DNA of 8,106 nucleotides from Gemmatimonadota bacterium (GTDB lineage: Bacteria > ARS69): NCBI GenBank assembly GCA_020431545.1, contig JAGQIB010000209.1, positions 1 through 8,106 of the forward strand, given 5' to 3'. Numbering within the stretch: position 1 is the first letter of the stretch; the number at the start of each line of letters is the position of its first letter. Both the position numbers and the translations under genes were made by a program. Positions 1 through 6,156 of this stretch are shown in pieces. The notes beneath the pieces are model-generated. The model did no database searches and was not told the origin of the DNA. It worked only from the letters and a program-made list of their open reading frames with translations.

Positions 1-387
1 TATCCGCATCAACGCGACCTCTCGTCCCCCGTGCACGACCTGCCGGACGCCGACTTCAAGGAGGCGCTCCGCCGGCTCCGGGGCACGCCCGAGGAGGTCC
101 TCGCGCACGACGAGCTCATGGAGCTGCTGCTGCCGCTCCTGCGGGCGGACTTCGAGATGTGCGACACCTACGAACCCGCGCCGCGGGAGCCGCTGTCCTG
201 TCCGATCGTCGCGTTCGCGGGGGACGAGGACCCGAACGTCCGCCCCGAGCAGCTCGCCGCCTGGGGCGAGCTGACCACCGGGGAGTTCCGCGCCGTCACG
301 TTGCCGGGTGGGCACTTCCTGCTCGACGTGCACGGGGATCGGATCCGCCGCGAGATCCGGGAGTTCGGCGCGGAGGGAGCCGCGTGA
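1..387 (+). CDS. Type II thioesterase (GrsT/SrfAD-like), C-terminal part
   Basis: The reading frame is open from base 1 to the TGA at 385-387, giving 128 residues of the C-terminal half of an alpha/beta-hydrolase; the start lies upstream of the window. The lid-region pattern LRRLRGTPEEVL followed by ELMELLLPLLRADF is characteristic of stand-alone type II thioesterases of peptide/polyketide assembly lines. The acidic GDEDP motif (window residues 74-78) is where the catalytic Asp is expected, and GGHFLL (103-108) carries the catalytic His at residue 105. The nucleophile Ser (GHSxG) would be upstream. Such enzymes hydrolyse wrongly loaded acyl groups from carrier-protein phosphopantetheine arms in the cytoplasm. 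A PPTase gene follows after 19 nt, which fits that role and suggests co-transcription. A GTG at 31 is internal to the conserved domain and is not a likely start. Confidence 0.87.
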   Translation, partial: YPHQRDLSSPVHDLPDADFKEALRRLRGTPEEVLAHDELMELLLPLLRADFEMCDTYEPAPREPLSCPIVAFAGDEDPNVRPEQLAAWGELTTGEFRAVTLPGGHFLLDVHGDRIRREIREFGAEGAA

Positions 388-406
388 GCGGGGGACGGGG
401 GCCGGC

Positions 407-1153
407 ATGAGCGAGCTGCCGCCTCCCGCGCGCTTCGGTTCGTCGCCGGCGCTCCCGGTGCTCGCTCCCGGGGAGATCCACCTGTGGCGCATGGCTCTCA
501 CGCGGGACGAAGCGCGGATCGCCGCTCTCCGCGACCTCCTCGACCCGGAGGAACGCGACCGCCACGATCGCTTCCGCTACGACGTCCATCGCGAGCGATT
601 CGCCGTCCGTCGGGGCGCGCTCCGCACGGTGCTCGGTCGGTACCTCGGCCGGGATCCGCGCGAGATCCGGTTCGAGACCGGCCCGGAGGGAAAGCCCGAG
701 CTGCCCGGACGACCGCTCCGCTTCAACCTCTCCGATTCCGAGGATCTGGCGCTGCTCGGGATCACGCGAGGCGCGGACCTCGGGGTGGATCTCGAACGGG
801 TGCGCGAGATCCCCGATCGCGACGACGTCGCCGGTCGGTTCTTCTCGCCGGCCGAGATCCTCGAATACCGGAGCCTGCCGGCCGAGGCGCGGCTGCTCGC
901 GTTCTATCTCACCTGGACCCGGAAGGAAGCGTGGCTCAAGGCCCGCGGGGTCGGCCTGTCGGCGGATCTCGCCTCGTTCGACGTCCGCGTCGAGCCGGGA
1001 CCGCCCGCGCGGCTGCTCCGCGTGGCCGGCGACGCGGAGGAACCTCTTCGCTGGACACTCCGCACCGAGGTGCCGGCCGCGGGCTGGGTGGCCACGGTGG
1101 CGTGGCGGGGCACCGATCCCCGATTTCAGCGATTCGAGTTTCTGTTTCCCTAA
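407..1153 (+). CDS. Sfp-type 4'-phosphopantetheinyl transferase
   Basis: This 248-residue protein has the usual length for the Sfp/Gsp/HetI family. It transfers the phosphopantetheine arm of CoA to a Ser of carrier proteins, turning apo peptidyl or acyl carrier domains into the active form. Visible motifs in order are GKPEL (95-99), FNLSDS (106-111), the Mg-binding GVDLERVR (126-133; D128 and E130), FFSPAE (145-150), and the WTRKEAWLKARGVGL signature (170-184; W170, K173, E174, K178). The FNLSxS motif usually reads FNLSHS, and the His that contacts CoA in Sfp is Asp110 here. ATG 407 is preferred because it places the family's N-terminal region correctly and leaves 19 nt after the thioesterase stop; ATG 308 would overlap that gene by 80 nt. 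Only a G-rich stretch, not a clean GGAGG, precedes the start, so translational coupling is plausible. Confidence 0.93.
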   Translation: MSELPPPARFGSSPALPVLAPGEIHLWRMALTRDEARIAALRDLLDPEERDRHDRFRYDVHRERFAVRRGALRTVLGRYLGRDPREIRFETGPEGKPELPGRPLRFNLSDSEDLALLGITRGADLGVDLERVREIPDRDDVAGRFFSPAEILEYRSLPAEARLLAFYLTWTRKEAWLKARGVGLSADLASFDVRVEPGPPARLLRVAGDAEEPLRWTLRTEVPAAGWVATVAWRGTDPRFQRFEFLFP

Positions 1154-1282
1154 AGGTCGCCAAGACAGCAACTTGAAGCAGGGACCTCCAGTCGTTTCTT
1201 GCACCGCGAGGGGCGAGAAGGCTCGAAACGGGGGCCGGATCTGGAGTACGCTCCGCGCTTCCCGTGCCCCGGGAGGATTCCC
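1154..1282. other. Intergenic spacer with a lower-GC island
   Basis: This 129-nt gap separates the PPTase from the secreted propeller gene. Bases 1161-1200 are about 50% GC by count, against about 70% around them, and hold short complementary blocks: AGGTC 1154-1158 with GACCT 1183-1187, CAAG 1161-1164 with CTTG 1172-1175, and CAAGA 1161-1165 with TCTTG 1197-1201. A T-rich run (TTTCTT) occurs at 1195-1200. It could be a weak terminator or a degenerate non-coding element; no tRNA-like fold or convincing ORF was recognised. Confidence 0.35.
1223..1252 (+). promoter_or_regulatory. Weak sigma70-like promoter candidate for the propeller gene
   Basis: TCGAAA (1223-1228) and TACGCT (1247-1252) are separated by 18 nt and lie about 30 nt before ATG 1283. 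The match to TTGACA/TATAAT is poor (4/6 and 3/6). It is listed because a promoter is expected after the upstream gene and nothing better is visible in the gap. Confidence 0.2.
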
Positions 1283-3055
1283 ATGTCCCCGCGTCGGTTC
1301 TCCCGAGCGGCCTCTGGGCTGGTGCCGGCCGTGCTGGTCGGTCTCGTTGCCCCGTCCGCGTTCGCGCAGCTCGCCGTCACCGGCACGATTCCCGCGAGCC
1401 ACTCGCTCGCGCCCGTCGTCACGCCGATCGCCGTCACGTTCGACCGGGCGCTCGATCCGGCCACGGTCACGCCGGCGACGTTCCGCGTGTTCGGCCGCTG
1501 GAGCGGTCCCGCCCAGGGCACGTTCGCGCTCTCGAACGGCGACCGCACGGTCACGTTCACGTCGAGCACGCCGTTCTCCGCGGGAGAGCCCGTGTTCGTG
1601 AACATTTCCCACGACGTGCGGGGAGCGGACACCACGCCGCTGCGGGATGCGGGCTGGTTCTTCTCGTTCAAGACCGCGGTCGCGCCGAGCGGCGGCATCC
1701 ACTTCAACGAGATCGACGTGATGTCGAATCTCGGCGGCGATCCGCAGACGCGTATCTACGGCGCGGCGGCGTGCGATCTCGACAACGACGGCTACCTGGA
1801 TCTCGCCACCGTCAACGAGACGAGTGCCGACGTGCGCGTCACCCTGAACCGCGCGGACGGCAGCGGTCTGTTCGAACCGTTCCTGCCGGCGAATCCGATC
1901 GGGGTGGAGGCGAGCCCGAACGAACCGGCCGACTTCGACGGCGACTTCGAGATCGATCTCTGCGTCGCGGCGTCGCTGACCGAGGAGATGTGGATCCTGC
2001 TCGGGAACGGCGACGGCACGTTCGGCTCGACGACGGGGATCCCGGTGGGGTCCGTACCGCACGGAGTAGCCGTGCTCGACGCGGACGGCGACGGCGACAC
2101 GGACATCGTGAACGCGAACCAGGTGTCCGGGAATCTCTCGCTGCTCCTGAACGACGGCACGGGAACGTTCGCGGCTCCCGTGTACTTCGACGGCGGCGTC
2201 AGCGGAGAGTACGGTCTCACGTCCGGCGACCTGAACGAGGACGGGATCGAGGATCTCGTCGTCGCCGGGCAGGCGGGACAGGAGATCGTGACCCTGCTCG
2301 GCAACGGCGACGCGACGTTCACCCCGGCCGCCTCGCCCTCCGGCACCGGCGGCTGGACCTGGGTGGTGGCGCTCGATGATCTGAACGGCGACGGCCACCT
2401 GGATGCGGCCTGCGCGAACAGCTTCTCGAATCACGTGTCGGTGCTGTTCGGCAACGGCGACGGGACGTTCGGGTCGCCGCAGACCTATCCGACCGGCGCG
2501 CACACGCCGGCTGTGGACCTCGGGGACCTCGACGGGGACGGCGACGCCGACCTGATCGCTTCCTCCTTCGGCGGCGGGTTCTGGCGCTTCTACGAGAACG
2601 ACGGCACCGGCACGTTCAGCTTCGTGCAGGACGTGATCGCGCCGTCGAATCCGTCGTGCGCGATCTTCTTCGACTCGGACAACGATCTCGATCTGGATCT
2701 CGCGCTCTCGGACGAGATCGCCGATGTGCTCGTGCTGCTCGAGAACGTCGGCGACCCGACGACCGTGATCGCGTCCGGCGCGCTCACGACGCAGGCGCCG
2801 GCGCCGAATCCGTTCCGGGAATCCACGCGCCTGCGGGTGTTCCTCGACACCACGACGGCTCCGCGACTGGAGCTCGTGGGCGTGCGGGGGCGTCGCGTGG
2901 CGGTGCACGAGTACGGTGTGCTGGGTGCCGGCTGGCGGGAGCTCGAGATTCCCGCCCGGGACGATCGCCGGGAGGCGCTCGCGCCCGGCGTGTACTTCTA
3001 TCGCGTGAGCGCGGGAGGACGGGATGCTTCGGGAAGAGTTGTCCGTGTCGATTGA
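1283..3055 (+). CDS. Secreted FG-GAP/VCBS seven-bladed propeller protein with Ig-like and C-terminal sorting-type domains
   Basis: This 590-residue exported protein starts at ATG 1283, preceded by GGGAGG (1271-1276) at 6 nt spacing. Residues 1-28 are a signal peptide with an Arg-rich n-region, a hydrophobic core and AFA|Q at the cleavage site. Residues about 30-130 resemble the bacterial Ig-like Big_5 (SbsA-type) domain. Seven Ca-binding Dx(D/N)xDG-type loops follow, beginning at residues 165, 217, 266, 316, 366, 415 and 464, most with a trailing LLGNGDGTF-like strand; this is FG-GAP/VCBS architecture. From PNPF (508-511) to GVYFYRV (569-575) the tail resembles type IX-secretion type A or FlgD-like sorting domains. 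Loops 2 and 7 are degenerate (DFDGDFEID, DSDNDLDLD). The likely role is a cell-surface or secreted adhesion/binding protein; the ligand is unknown. The next gene overlaps its 3' end. Confidence 0.9.
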   Translation: MSPRRFSRAASGLVPAVLVGLVAPSAFAQLAVTGTIPASHSLAPVVTPIAVTFDRALDPATVTPATFRVFGRWSGPAQGTFALSNGDRTVTFTSSTPFSAGEPVFVNISHDVRGADTTPLRDAGWFFSFKTAVAPSGGIHFNEIDVMSNLGGDPQTRIYGAAACDLDNDGYLDLATVNETSADVRVTLNRADGSGLFEPFLPANPIGVEASPNEPADFDGDFEIDLCVAASLTEEMWILLGNGDGTFGSTTGIPVGSVPHGVAVLDADGDGDTDIVNANQVSGNLSLLLNDGTGTFAAPVYFDGGVSGEYGLTSGDLNEDGIEDLVVAGQAGQEIVTLLGNGDATFTPAASPSGTGGWTWVVALDDLNGDGHLDAACANSFSNHVSVLFGNGDGTFGSPQTYPTGAHTPAVDLGDLDGDGDADLIASSFGGGFWRFYENDGTGTFSFVQDVIAPSNPSCAIFFDSDNDLDLDLALSDEIADVLVLLENVGDPTTVIASGALTTQAPAPNPFRESTRLRVFLDTTTAPRLELVGVRGRRVAVHEYGVLGAGWRELEIPARDDRREALAPGVYFYRVSAGGRDASGRVVRVD

Positions 3056-3815
3056 GTCTCGGGGGCGGCCGCGCGGATCCTCGCGCCGAACCCGGATCGC
3101 GCTCGGCCTTTGCGTCGCCCTGGGGGTCACGATCGCTTCGGGTCTCGCCGCGCCTCGTCCTTCGGCGGCGGCCGAGGGAGATCCCTCGGCGATCTCGCTC
3201 GCCGAGTCCGTGCTGGAAAACATCGGGGGACGCGAGGGCTGGGCCGCCACGCGCTACCTCGTCTGGAACTTCCGCGGCCTGCGTCGCCATCACTGGGACC
3301 GCGAGACAGGCGACATCCGCGTGGAGACCGACTCGACGGTCGTGCTCCTGAACGTCGGCACGCGCGAAGGTCGCTTCTTCCGCGGCGGGGAAGAGGTCAC
3401 GGACCCGGAGCAGCGACGGCAAGCGCTCGACCTCGGCTACGCCCAGTGGATCAACGACTCGTACTGGCTGATCATGCCGGCCAAGTTGCTGGATCCGGGC
3501 GTGCATCTCGCGGACGGGGGAGAGTCGAGCCTGCCGGACGGTCGCCCGGCCCGGAAGCTCGTGGTGACCTTCGCGGACGGCACGGGTCTCACGCCGGCGA
3601 ACAAGTACGACGTGTGGGTGGCGGACGACACCGGTCTGGTGGAGCAGTGGGCCTACTACCCGGATGCGCGGGATCCGGAGCCCCGTTTCACCCGTCCCTG
3701 GGCGGCCTGGCGGTGGTTCGGGCGAGTCCGTATCGCCACCGATCACGGGGACGGGAACGACTGGGAGATCGCGGCTCCCGACACGCTGGCGGAAACCGTG
3801 TTTCGGGCGCCCTAG
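3024..3815 (+). CDS. Secreted LolA-like-fold protein of unknown function (DUF6503-like)
   Basis: The 263-residue product starts at ATG 3024, behind GGGAGG (3013-3018) at 5 nt, and overlaps the propeller gene by 32 nt. GTG 3045 is an alternative start that would lose only seven residues. A basic n-region and hydrophobic segment (about residues 25-43) ending in PSAAA|EG look like a signal peptide. No lipobox Cys is placed for lipidation, unlike many Bacteroidota relatives. The mature part has GGREGWAATRYLVWNFRGLR (residues 68-87), WINDSYWLIMPAKLLDPG (142-159), PANKYDVWV (191-199) and TRPW (223-226). These recall a family of periplasmic proteins with a LolA/LppX-like beta-sheet fold; the DUF number is from memory. 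No catalytic residues are apparent. The shared RNA with the propeller gene suggests co-expression, perhaps as an envelope factor. The precise function is unknown. Confidence 0.82.
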   Translation: MLREELSVSIESRGRPRGSSRRTRIALGLCVALGVTIASGLAAPRPSAAAEGDPSAISLAESVLENIGGREGWAATRYLVWNFRGLRRHHWDRETGDIRVETDSTVVLLNVGTREGRFFRGGEEVTDPEQRRQALDLGYAQWINDSYWLIMPAKLLDPGVHLADGGESSLPDGRPARKLVVTFADGTGLTPANKYDVWVADDTGLVEQWAYYPDARDPEPRFTRPWAAWRWFGRVRIATDHGDGNDWEIAAPDTLAETVFRAP

Positions 3816-3839
3816 AGCGGCTTTCGGGTAGATCAGAGT

Positions 3840-3857
3840 TCGGTCAAGATCGACCGA
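3840..3857 (+). terminator. Small stem-loop after the LolA-like gene
   Basis: TCGGTC (3840-3845) pairs with GACCGA (3852-3857) around a 6-nt loop, 24 nt after the TAG stop. No T-run follows, so an intrinsic terminator is doubtful. It may merely protect the 3' end or be chance pairing. Confidence 0.22.
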
Positions 3858-3873
3858 CGGGCGGTTCGCGGGG

Positions 3874-3902
3874 TTGGGATTTCGCGCGGATCGGGTTACA
3901 CT
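3874..3902 (+). promoter_or_regulatory. Sigma70-like promoter candidate for the methyltransferase gene
   Basis: TTGGGA (3874-3879) and TACACT (3897-3902) are separated by 17 nt, each matching 4 of 6 consensus positions, in a 210-nt gap between genes. Transcription would begin near 3909 and give a leader of about 117 nt before ATG 4026. Confidence 0.42.
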
Positions 3903-3946
3903 CTTCGGGCTCGATCGCGGAGTTTCCGTGGTCGACGCTTCCAGAA

Positions 3947-4007
3947 GGGCCGGGCGCGGAGGCCCCGACAAGACACCCCGGCCCGGCGCCGGCGGTGCCT
4001 GGGCGCC
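3947..4007 (+). promoter_or_regulatory. GC-rich, hairpin-prone 5' leader of the methyltransferase gene
   Basis: Two adjacent inverted repeats fill the leader: GGGCCGGG (3947-3954) with CCCGGCCC (3977-3984), an 8-bp perfect stem with a 22-nt loop, and GGCGCC (3985-3990) with GGCGCC (4002-4007), loop 11 nt. The ribosome binding site GGGAG (4014-4018) follows after 6 nt. The CCCGG at 4011-4015 could alternatively pair with CCGGG 3950-3954, so the structure might affect ribosome access. At this GC content some pairing is expected by chance. Confidence 0.28.
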
Positions 4008-4025
4008 ATTCCCGGGAGTTCACGA

Positions 4026-4712
4026 ATGCTCGACCTTCTCAAGAAGCTCCCCATCGATCTCGGGCAGGGCAACCTGCGCGAGACCACGGAGGGGAAGCGG
4101 ATCGCCCTGGCTCTCGTGCCGGACGGCGACGGGCGTCGCGCGCTCGACGTGGGGTGTCGCGAAGGGCACCAGACCCGCTGGCTCGAGCAGCGCGGCTACG
4201 TGGTGACCTCGATCGACATCTCCAAGGAGTTCGACACCGCGCAGGTCGTGGACATCAACGAACCGATCCCCTTCGACGACGACTCGTTCGATCTCGTCTG
4301 GTGCTCCGAGGTCATCGAGCATCTCCGCGATCCCGAGTTCAGTCTCGCCGAGATGCGTCGGGTGACCCGACCCGGGGGAGAGCTGATCCTGACCACGCCG
4401 AACAGCTACGCCGCGATCTTCCGGCCGTTCGCGCTCGTGGGACTCACGCCGAAGAAGCTCCAGCGCTCGGACCATCTGCAGTTCTTCGACTACGACGCGA
4501 TCCGGCGGCTCGCACCGGACGCGGAGATCTACGGCTTCTTTCCGTACATGTTCCGCAAGTGGCGGGTGCAGGTGCCGTGGAAGGTCGCGCAGCTGTCGCC
4601 GACGTTCGTGATCCACATCCGGCAGCCGGGGCATCCGGACGATCGACGCCCGCGTCAGCAGGCGGCTCGCGCGGCCGGCGCCGCTTCCGTCGCGCGGAGC
4701 GTCTCGCTCTAG
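4026..4712 (+). CDS. Class I SAM-dependent methyltransferase (Methyltransf_11 type)
   Basis: The 228-residue cytoplasmic protein starts at ATG 4026, with GGGAG (4014-4018) 7 nt upstream. Motif I is ALDVGCREG (39-47), with Arg45 where Gly is usual in DxGCGxG. SIDIS (62-66) ends the second strand, with D64 the likely ribose-binding acid. PFDDDSFDLVWCSEVIEHL (82-100) is the motif-II region, and RVTRPGGELILTTPN (112-126) is the post-II strand. These are typical of small-molecule or lipid/quinone methyltransferases of the UbiE-like superfamily; the substrate cannot be inferred. The C-terminal 30 residues are Arg/Ala-rich and probably disordered. It appears to be a single-gene unit, convergent with the TPM operon: its TAG stop (4710-4712) shares the CTAG palindrome with the stop of the opposing gene. 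Confidence 0.88.
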   Translation: MLDLLKKLPIDLGQGNLRETTEGKRIALALVPDGDGRRALDVGCREGHQTRWLEQRGYVVTSIDISKEFDTAQVVDINEPIPFDDDSFDLVWCSEVIEHLRDPEFSLAEMRRVTRPGGELILTTPNSYAAIFRPFALVGLTPKKLQRSDHLQFFDYDAIRRLAPDAEIYGFFPYMFRKWRVQVPWKVAQLSPTFVIHIRQPGHPDDRRPRQQAARAAGAASVARSVSL

Positions 4713-5368
4713 TCGCCGCCCTCGGAGCGCGAGATCTCGTCCGACAACTCGTTGACGTCGTCCGTGCGGTGCGGGAAGTGCGTCGCGAGCTCGGCTCCGG
4801 CGCGTTCGATGCCGAGCGCCAGACCGCCGACGTGGTCGCCCGCCCGGAACCGCTCTTCCACGGCCCGGACGATCCCCGCCCAGAAGTCGTCGGCCGTCGC
4901 GCGATCGATGCCGACGTCGCCGACGACCGCGAATCGGCGCTGGCCGACGGCCACGTAGAAGAGGATCCCGTTCCGATCCCGGGTGCGCTCGAGGCCCAGC
5001 TCGCCGAAGCGCGCGTGCGCGGCGGCGAGAAGATCACCCGCGGCGCGGTGGTCGAGGTGCACGCGGATCTCGCCCGACGTGCGCTCCTCGAACGAGCGGA
5101 TCGCCGCCACGACACGCTCCTCCTCGCCGGCACTGAGGAACGTCTCGGGCGTGAGGCGAGCGCGATGGAGACGTCGTCGCTCGAGTCGCCGGGCCGCGAA
5201 CAGCAAGGCGACCGCCACGGCACCGAGCAGCCACGGGATCGCGGGCGACCACGCGGTCCAGCCGCCGGCCGGAGTATCCGGACCGGCCGCCAGCCGCCAC
5301 TCCGCGACGGCGAGGCCGATCGCGACGCCCGCGAGCAGCAAGCCCAGGGAGAACAGCGTGCGCGTCAC
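4709..5368 (-). CDS. TPM-domain membrane protein (COG3762-like)
   Basis: Third gene of the lemA operon, 219 residues from GTG 5368. GGGAGG (plus-strand 5377-5382) lies 8 nt before this start, and the preceding stop is only 1 nt away; the ATG at 5422 would run 53 nt into the upstream gene and is not preferred. Two hydrophobic helices (about 5-23 and 43-60) are followed by a strongly basic stretch, RRLERRRLHRARL (60-72). By the positive-inside rule this puts the rest in the cytoplasm. Residues about 78-196 form a TPM domain: SGEIRVHL (98-105), NGILFYVAVGQRRFAVVGD (133-151) and FRAGDHVGGLALGIE (174-188). TPM domains are implicated in photosystem II repair (TLP18.3) and envelope processes; phosphatase activity has been suggested but is unproven here. 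It converges with the methyltransferase gene with a 4-nt overlap. Confidence 0.85.
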   Translation of the reverse strand: MTRTLFSLGLLLAGVAIGLAVAEWRLAAGPDTPAGGWTAWSPAIPWLLGAVAVALLFAARRLERRRLHRARLTPETFLSAGEEERVVAAIRSFEERTSGEIRVHLDHRAAGDLLAAAHARFGELGLERTRDRNGILFYVAVGQRRFAVVGDVGIDRATADDFWAGIVRAVEERFRAGDHVGGLALGIERAGAELATHFPHRTDDVNELSDEISRSEGGD

Positions 5369-5369
5369 G

Positions 5370-6152
5370 TCACCAGCCTCCCGAGGCGCCGCCGCCTCCG
5401 AACGATCCGCCGCTGAATCCACCGCCCCCTCCGCTCCAGCCGCCTCCTCCTCCGCCGAACGTCCAGCCGCCCCCGGAGCGACCGACGGAGCCGCCGGTTC
5501 CCCAGCCGTTCCCCGCGATCCACACCGACGGATAGCGGATCCGCAGGTACACGAAGAACACGAACAGCGCGAGCATCAGGACGAAAGGGAGCCAGGCCGC
5601 GATCGGAGTCGAGTCGTTCGCGGGCGGAAGGGTCTCGCCGTCGGCGAGGGCGGCGATGGCGTCGATTCCCTGGCGCAGCCCCGCCGCGTAGTCGCCGCGA
5701 CGGAACTCGGGAGCGATCAGATTCCGGATGATGCGCCCGGCCGCCGCGTCGGGAACGTGTGGCTCGAGCCCGTAGCCGATCTCGAGACGGATCTTGTGCT
5801 CGGCGAGGAACACGGCGATGAGGGCGCCGTCGTCGCGCTCGGCGCTGCCGGGTTTCCACGCCTCCGCGACCCGGAGCGTGTAGTCCTCGAGCGATTCGCC
5901 GCGCAGCGAGGGCATCATCAGCACGCCGATCTCCAGGCCCTTCGCGCGGAGCGCCTGGAGCCGATCCTCCAGCTGCCGGCGTTCCGCCGCGCGGAGCTTC
6001 CCGGTCTCGTCGTGGAGGAAGCGCGGCGGGGGATCCGGGACCGCGAGCGCCCAGGCGATCGAGGCGAGCGCCCACGTCGCGACGACGAGCGCCGCGAGCC
6101 GTCCGAACCGGGGGCTCTCCGGCCGGAACCCGGATCCGAGCCGTGATCTCAA
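5370..6152 (-). CDS. TPM-domain exported membrane protein with Gly-rich tail (YgcG-like)
   Basis: This 260-residue protein is the middle gene of the operon. The only well-placed start is TTG 6152, 4 nt after the lemA stop, with AAGGTGGAG about 10 nt upstream. Residues 1-37 form a signal peptide (basic n-region, LAALVVATWALASIAW core, ALA|VP). A TPM domain spans about 45-170: LHDETGKL (46-53), ERDDGALIAVFL (105-116), IRLEIGYGLEP (121-131), AGRIIRNLIAPEFRRGDYAAG (138-158). A membrane helix at about 184-203 is followed by basic residues, so the TPM domain should be extracytoplasmic. Residues 214-260 are Gly/Ser/Trp/Phe-rich, as in YgcG/COG1512 proteins. Association with lemA is a recurrent arrangement in bacteria. 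The biochemical role is not established; envelope quality control is a reasonable guess. Confidence 0.9.
   Translation of the reverse strand: MRSRLGSGFRPESPRFGRLAALVVATWALASIAWALAVPDPPPRFLHDETGKLRAAERRQLEDRLQALRAKGLEIGVLMMPSLRGESLEDYTLRVAEAWKPGSAERDDGALIAVFLAEHKIRLEIGYGLEPHVPDAAAGRIIRNLIAPEFRRGDYAAGLRQGIDAIAALADGETLPPANDSTPIAAWLPFVLMLALFVFFVYLRIRYPSVWIAGNGWGTGGSVGRSGGGWTFGGGGGGWSGGGGGFSGGSFGGGGASGGW
5373..5513 (-). repeat. Low-complexity Gly-rich coding tail with G-runs
   Basis: The last 47 codons of the TPM/YgcG-like gene encode repeated GGGGW, GGGF and GGS units. The coding strand carries runs such as GGAGGAGGAGG (plus-strand 5443-5453 reads as its complement) and several GGGG tracts, which could form a two-tetrad quadruplex in the mRNA close to the next gene's start. 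Confidence 0.6.
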
Positions 6153-6156
6153 CCGA

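Noticed and set aside
1161..1204. Possible tRNA or tRNA fragment in the lower-GC island
   Set aside because: No cloverleaf, no GGTTCGAATCC-like T-arm and no acceptor stem could be built on either strand.
1775..2699. Tandem DNA repeat array in the propeller gene
   Set aside because: The roughly 150-nt periodicity is at the protein level; the DNA units are too diverged to count as a recent tandem duplication.
296..3250. A 984-codon open frame on the minus strand spanning the thioesterase, PPTase, propeller and LolA-like genes
   Set aside because: It is antisense to four well-supported genes, its translation is Arg/Val/Glu-rich without domains, and it arises from GC-rich codon bias and Asp/Gly repeats of the propeller gene.
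3110..5416. A 768-codon plus-strand frame across the LolA-like, methyltransferase and TPM genes
   Set aside because: Its product is low-complexity Arg/Gly/Ala sequence with no family resemblance, and it conflicts with three recognised genes on both strands.
5369..5422. ATG 5422 as the start of the second TPM gene
   Set aside because: It would overlap the upstream gene's tail by 53 nt and has no good ribosome binding site; GTG 5368 has GGGAGG at 8 nt and begins directly at the first membrane helix.
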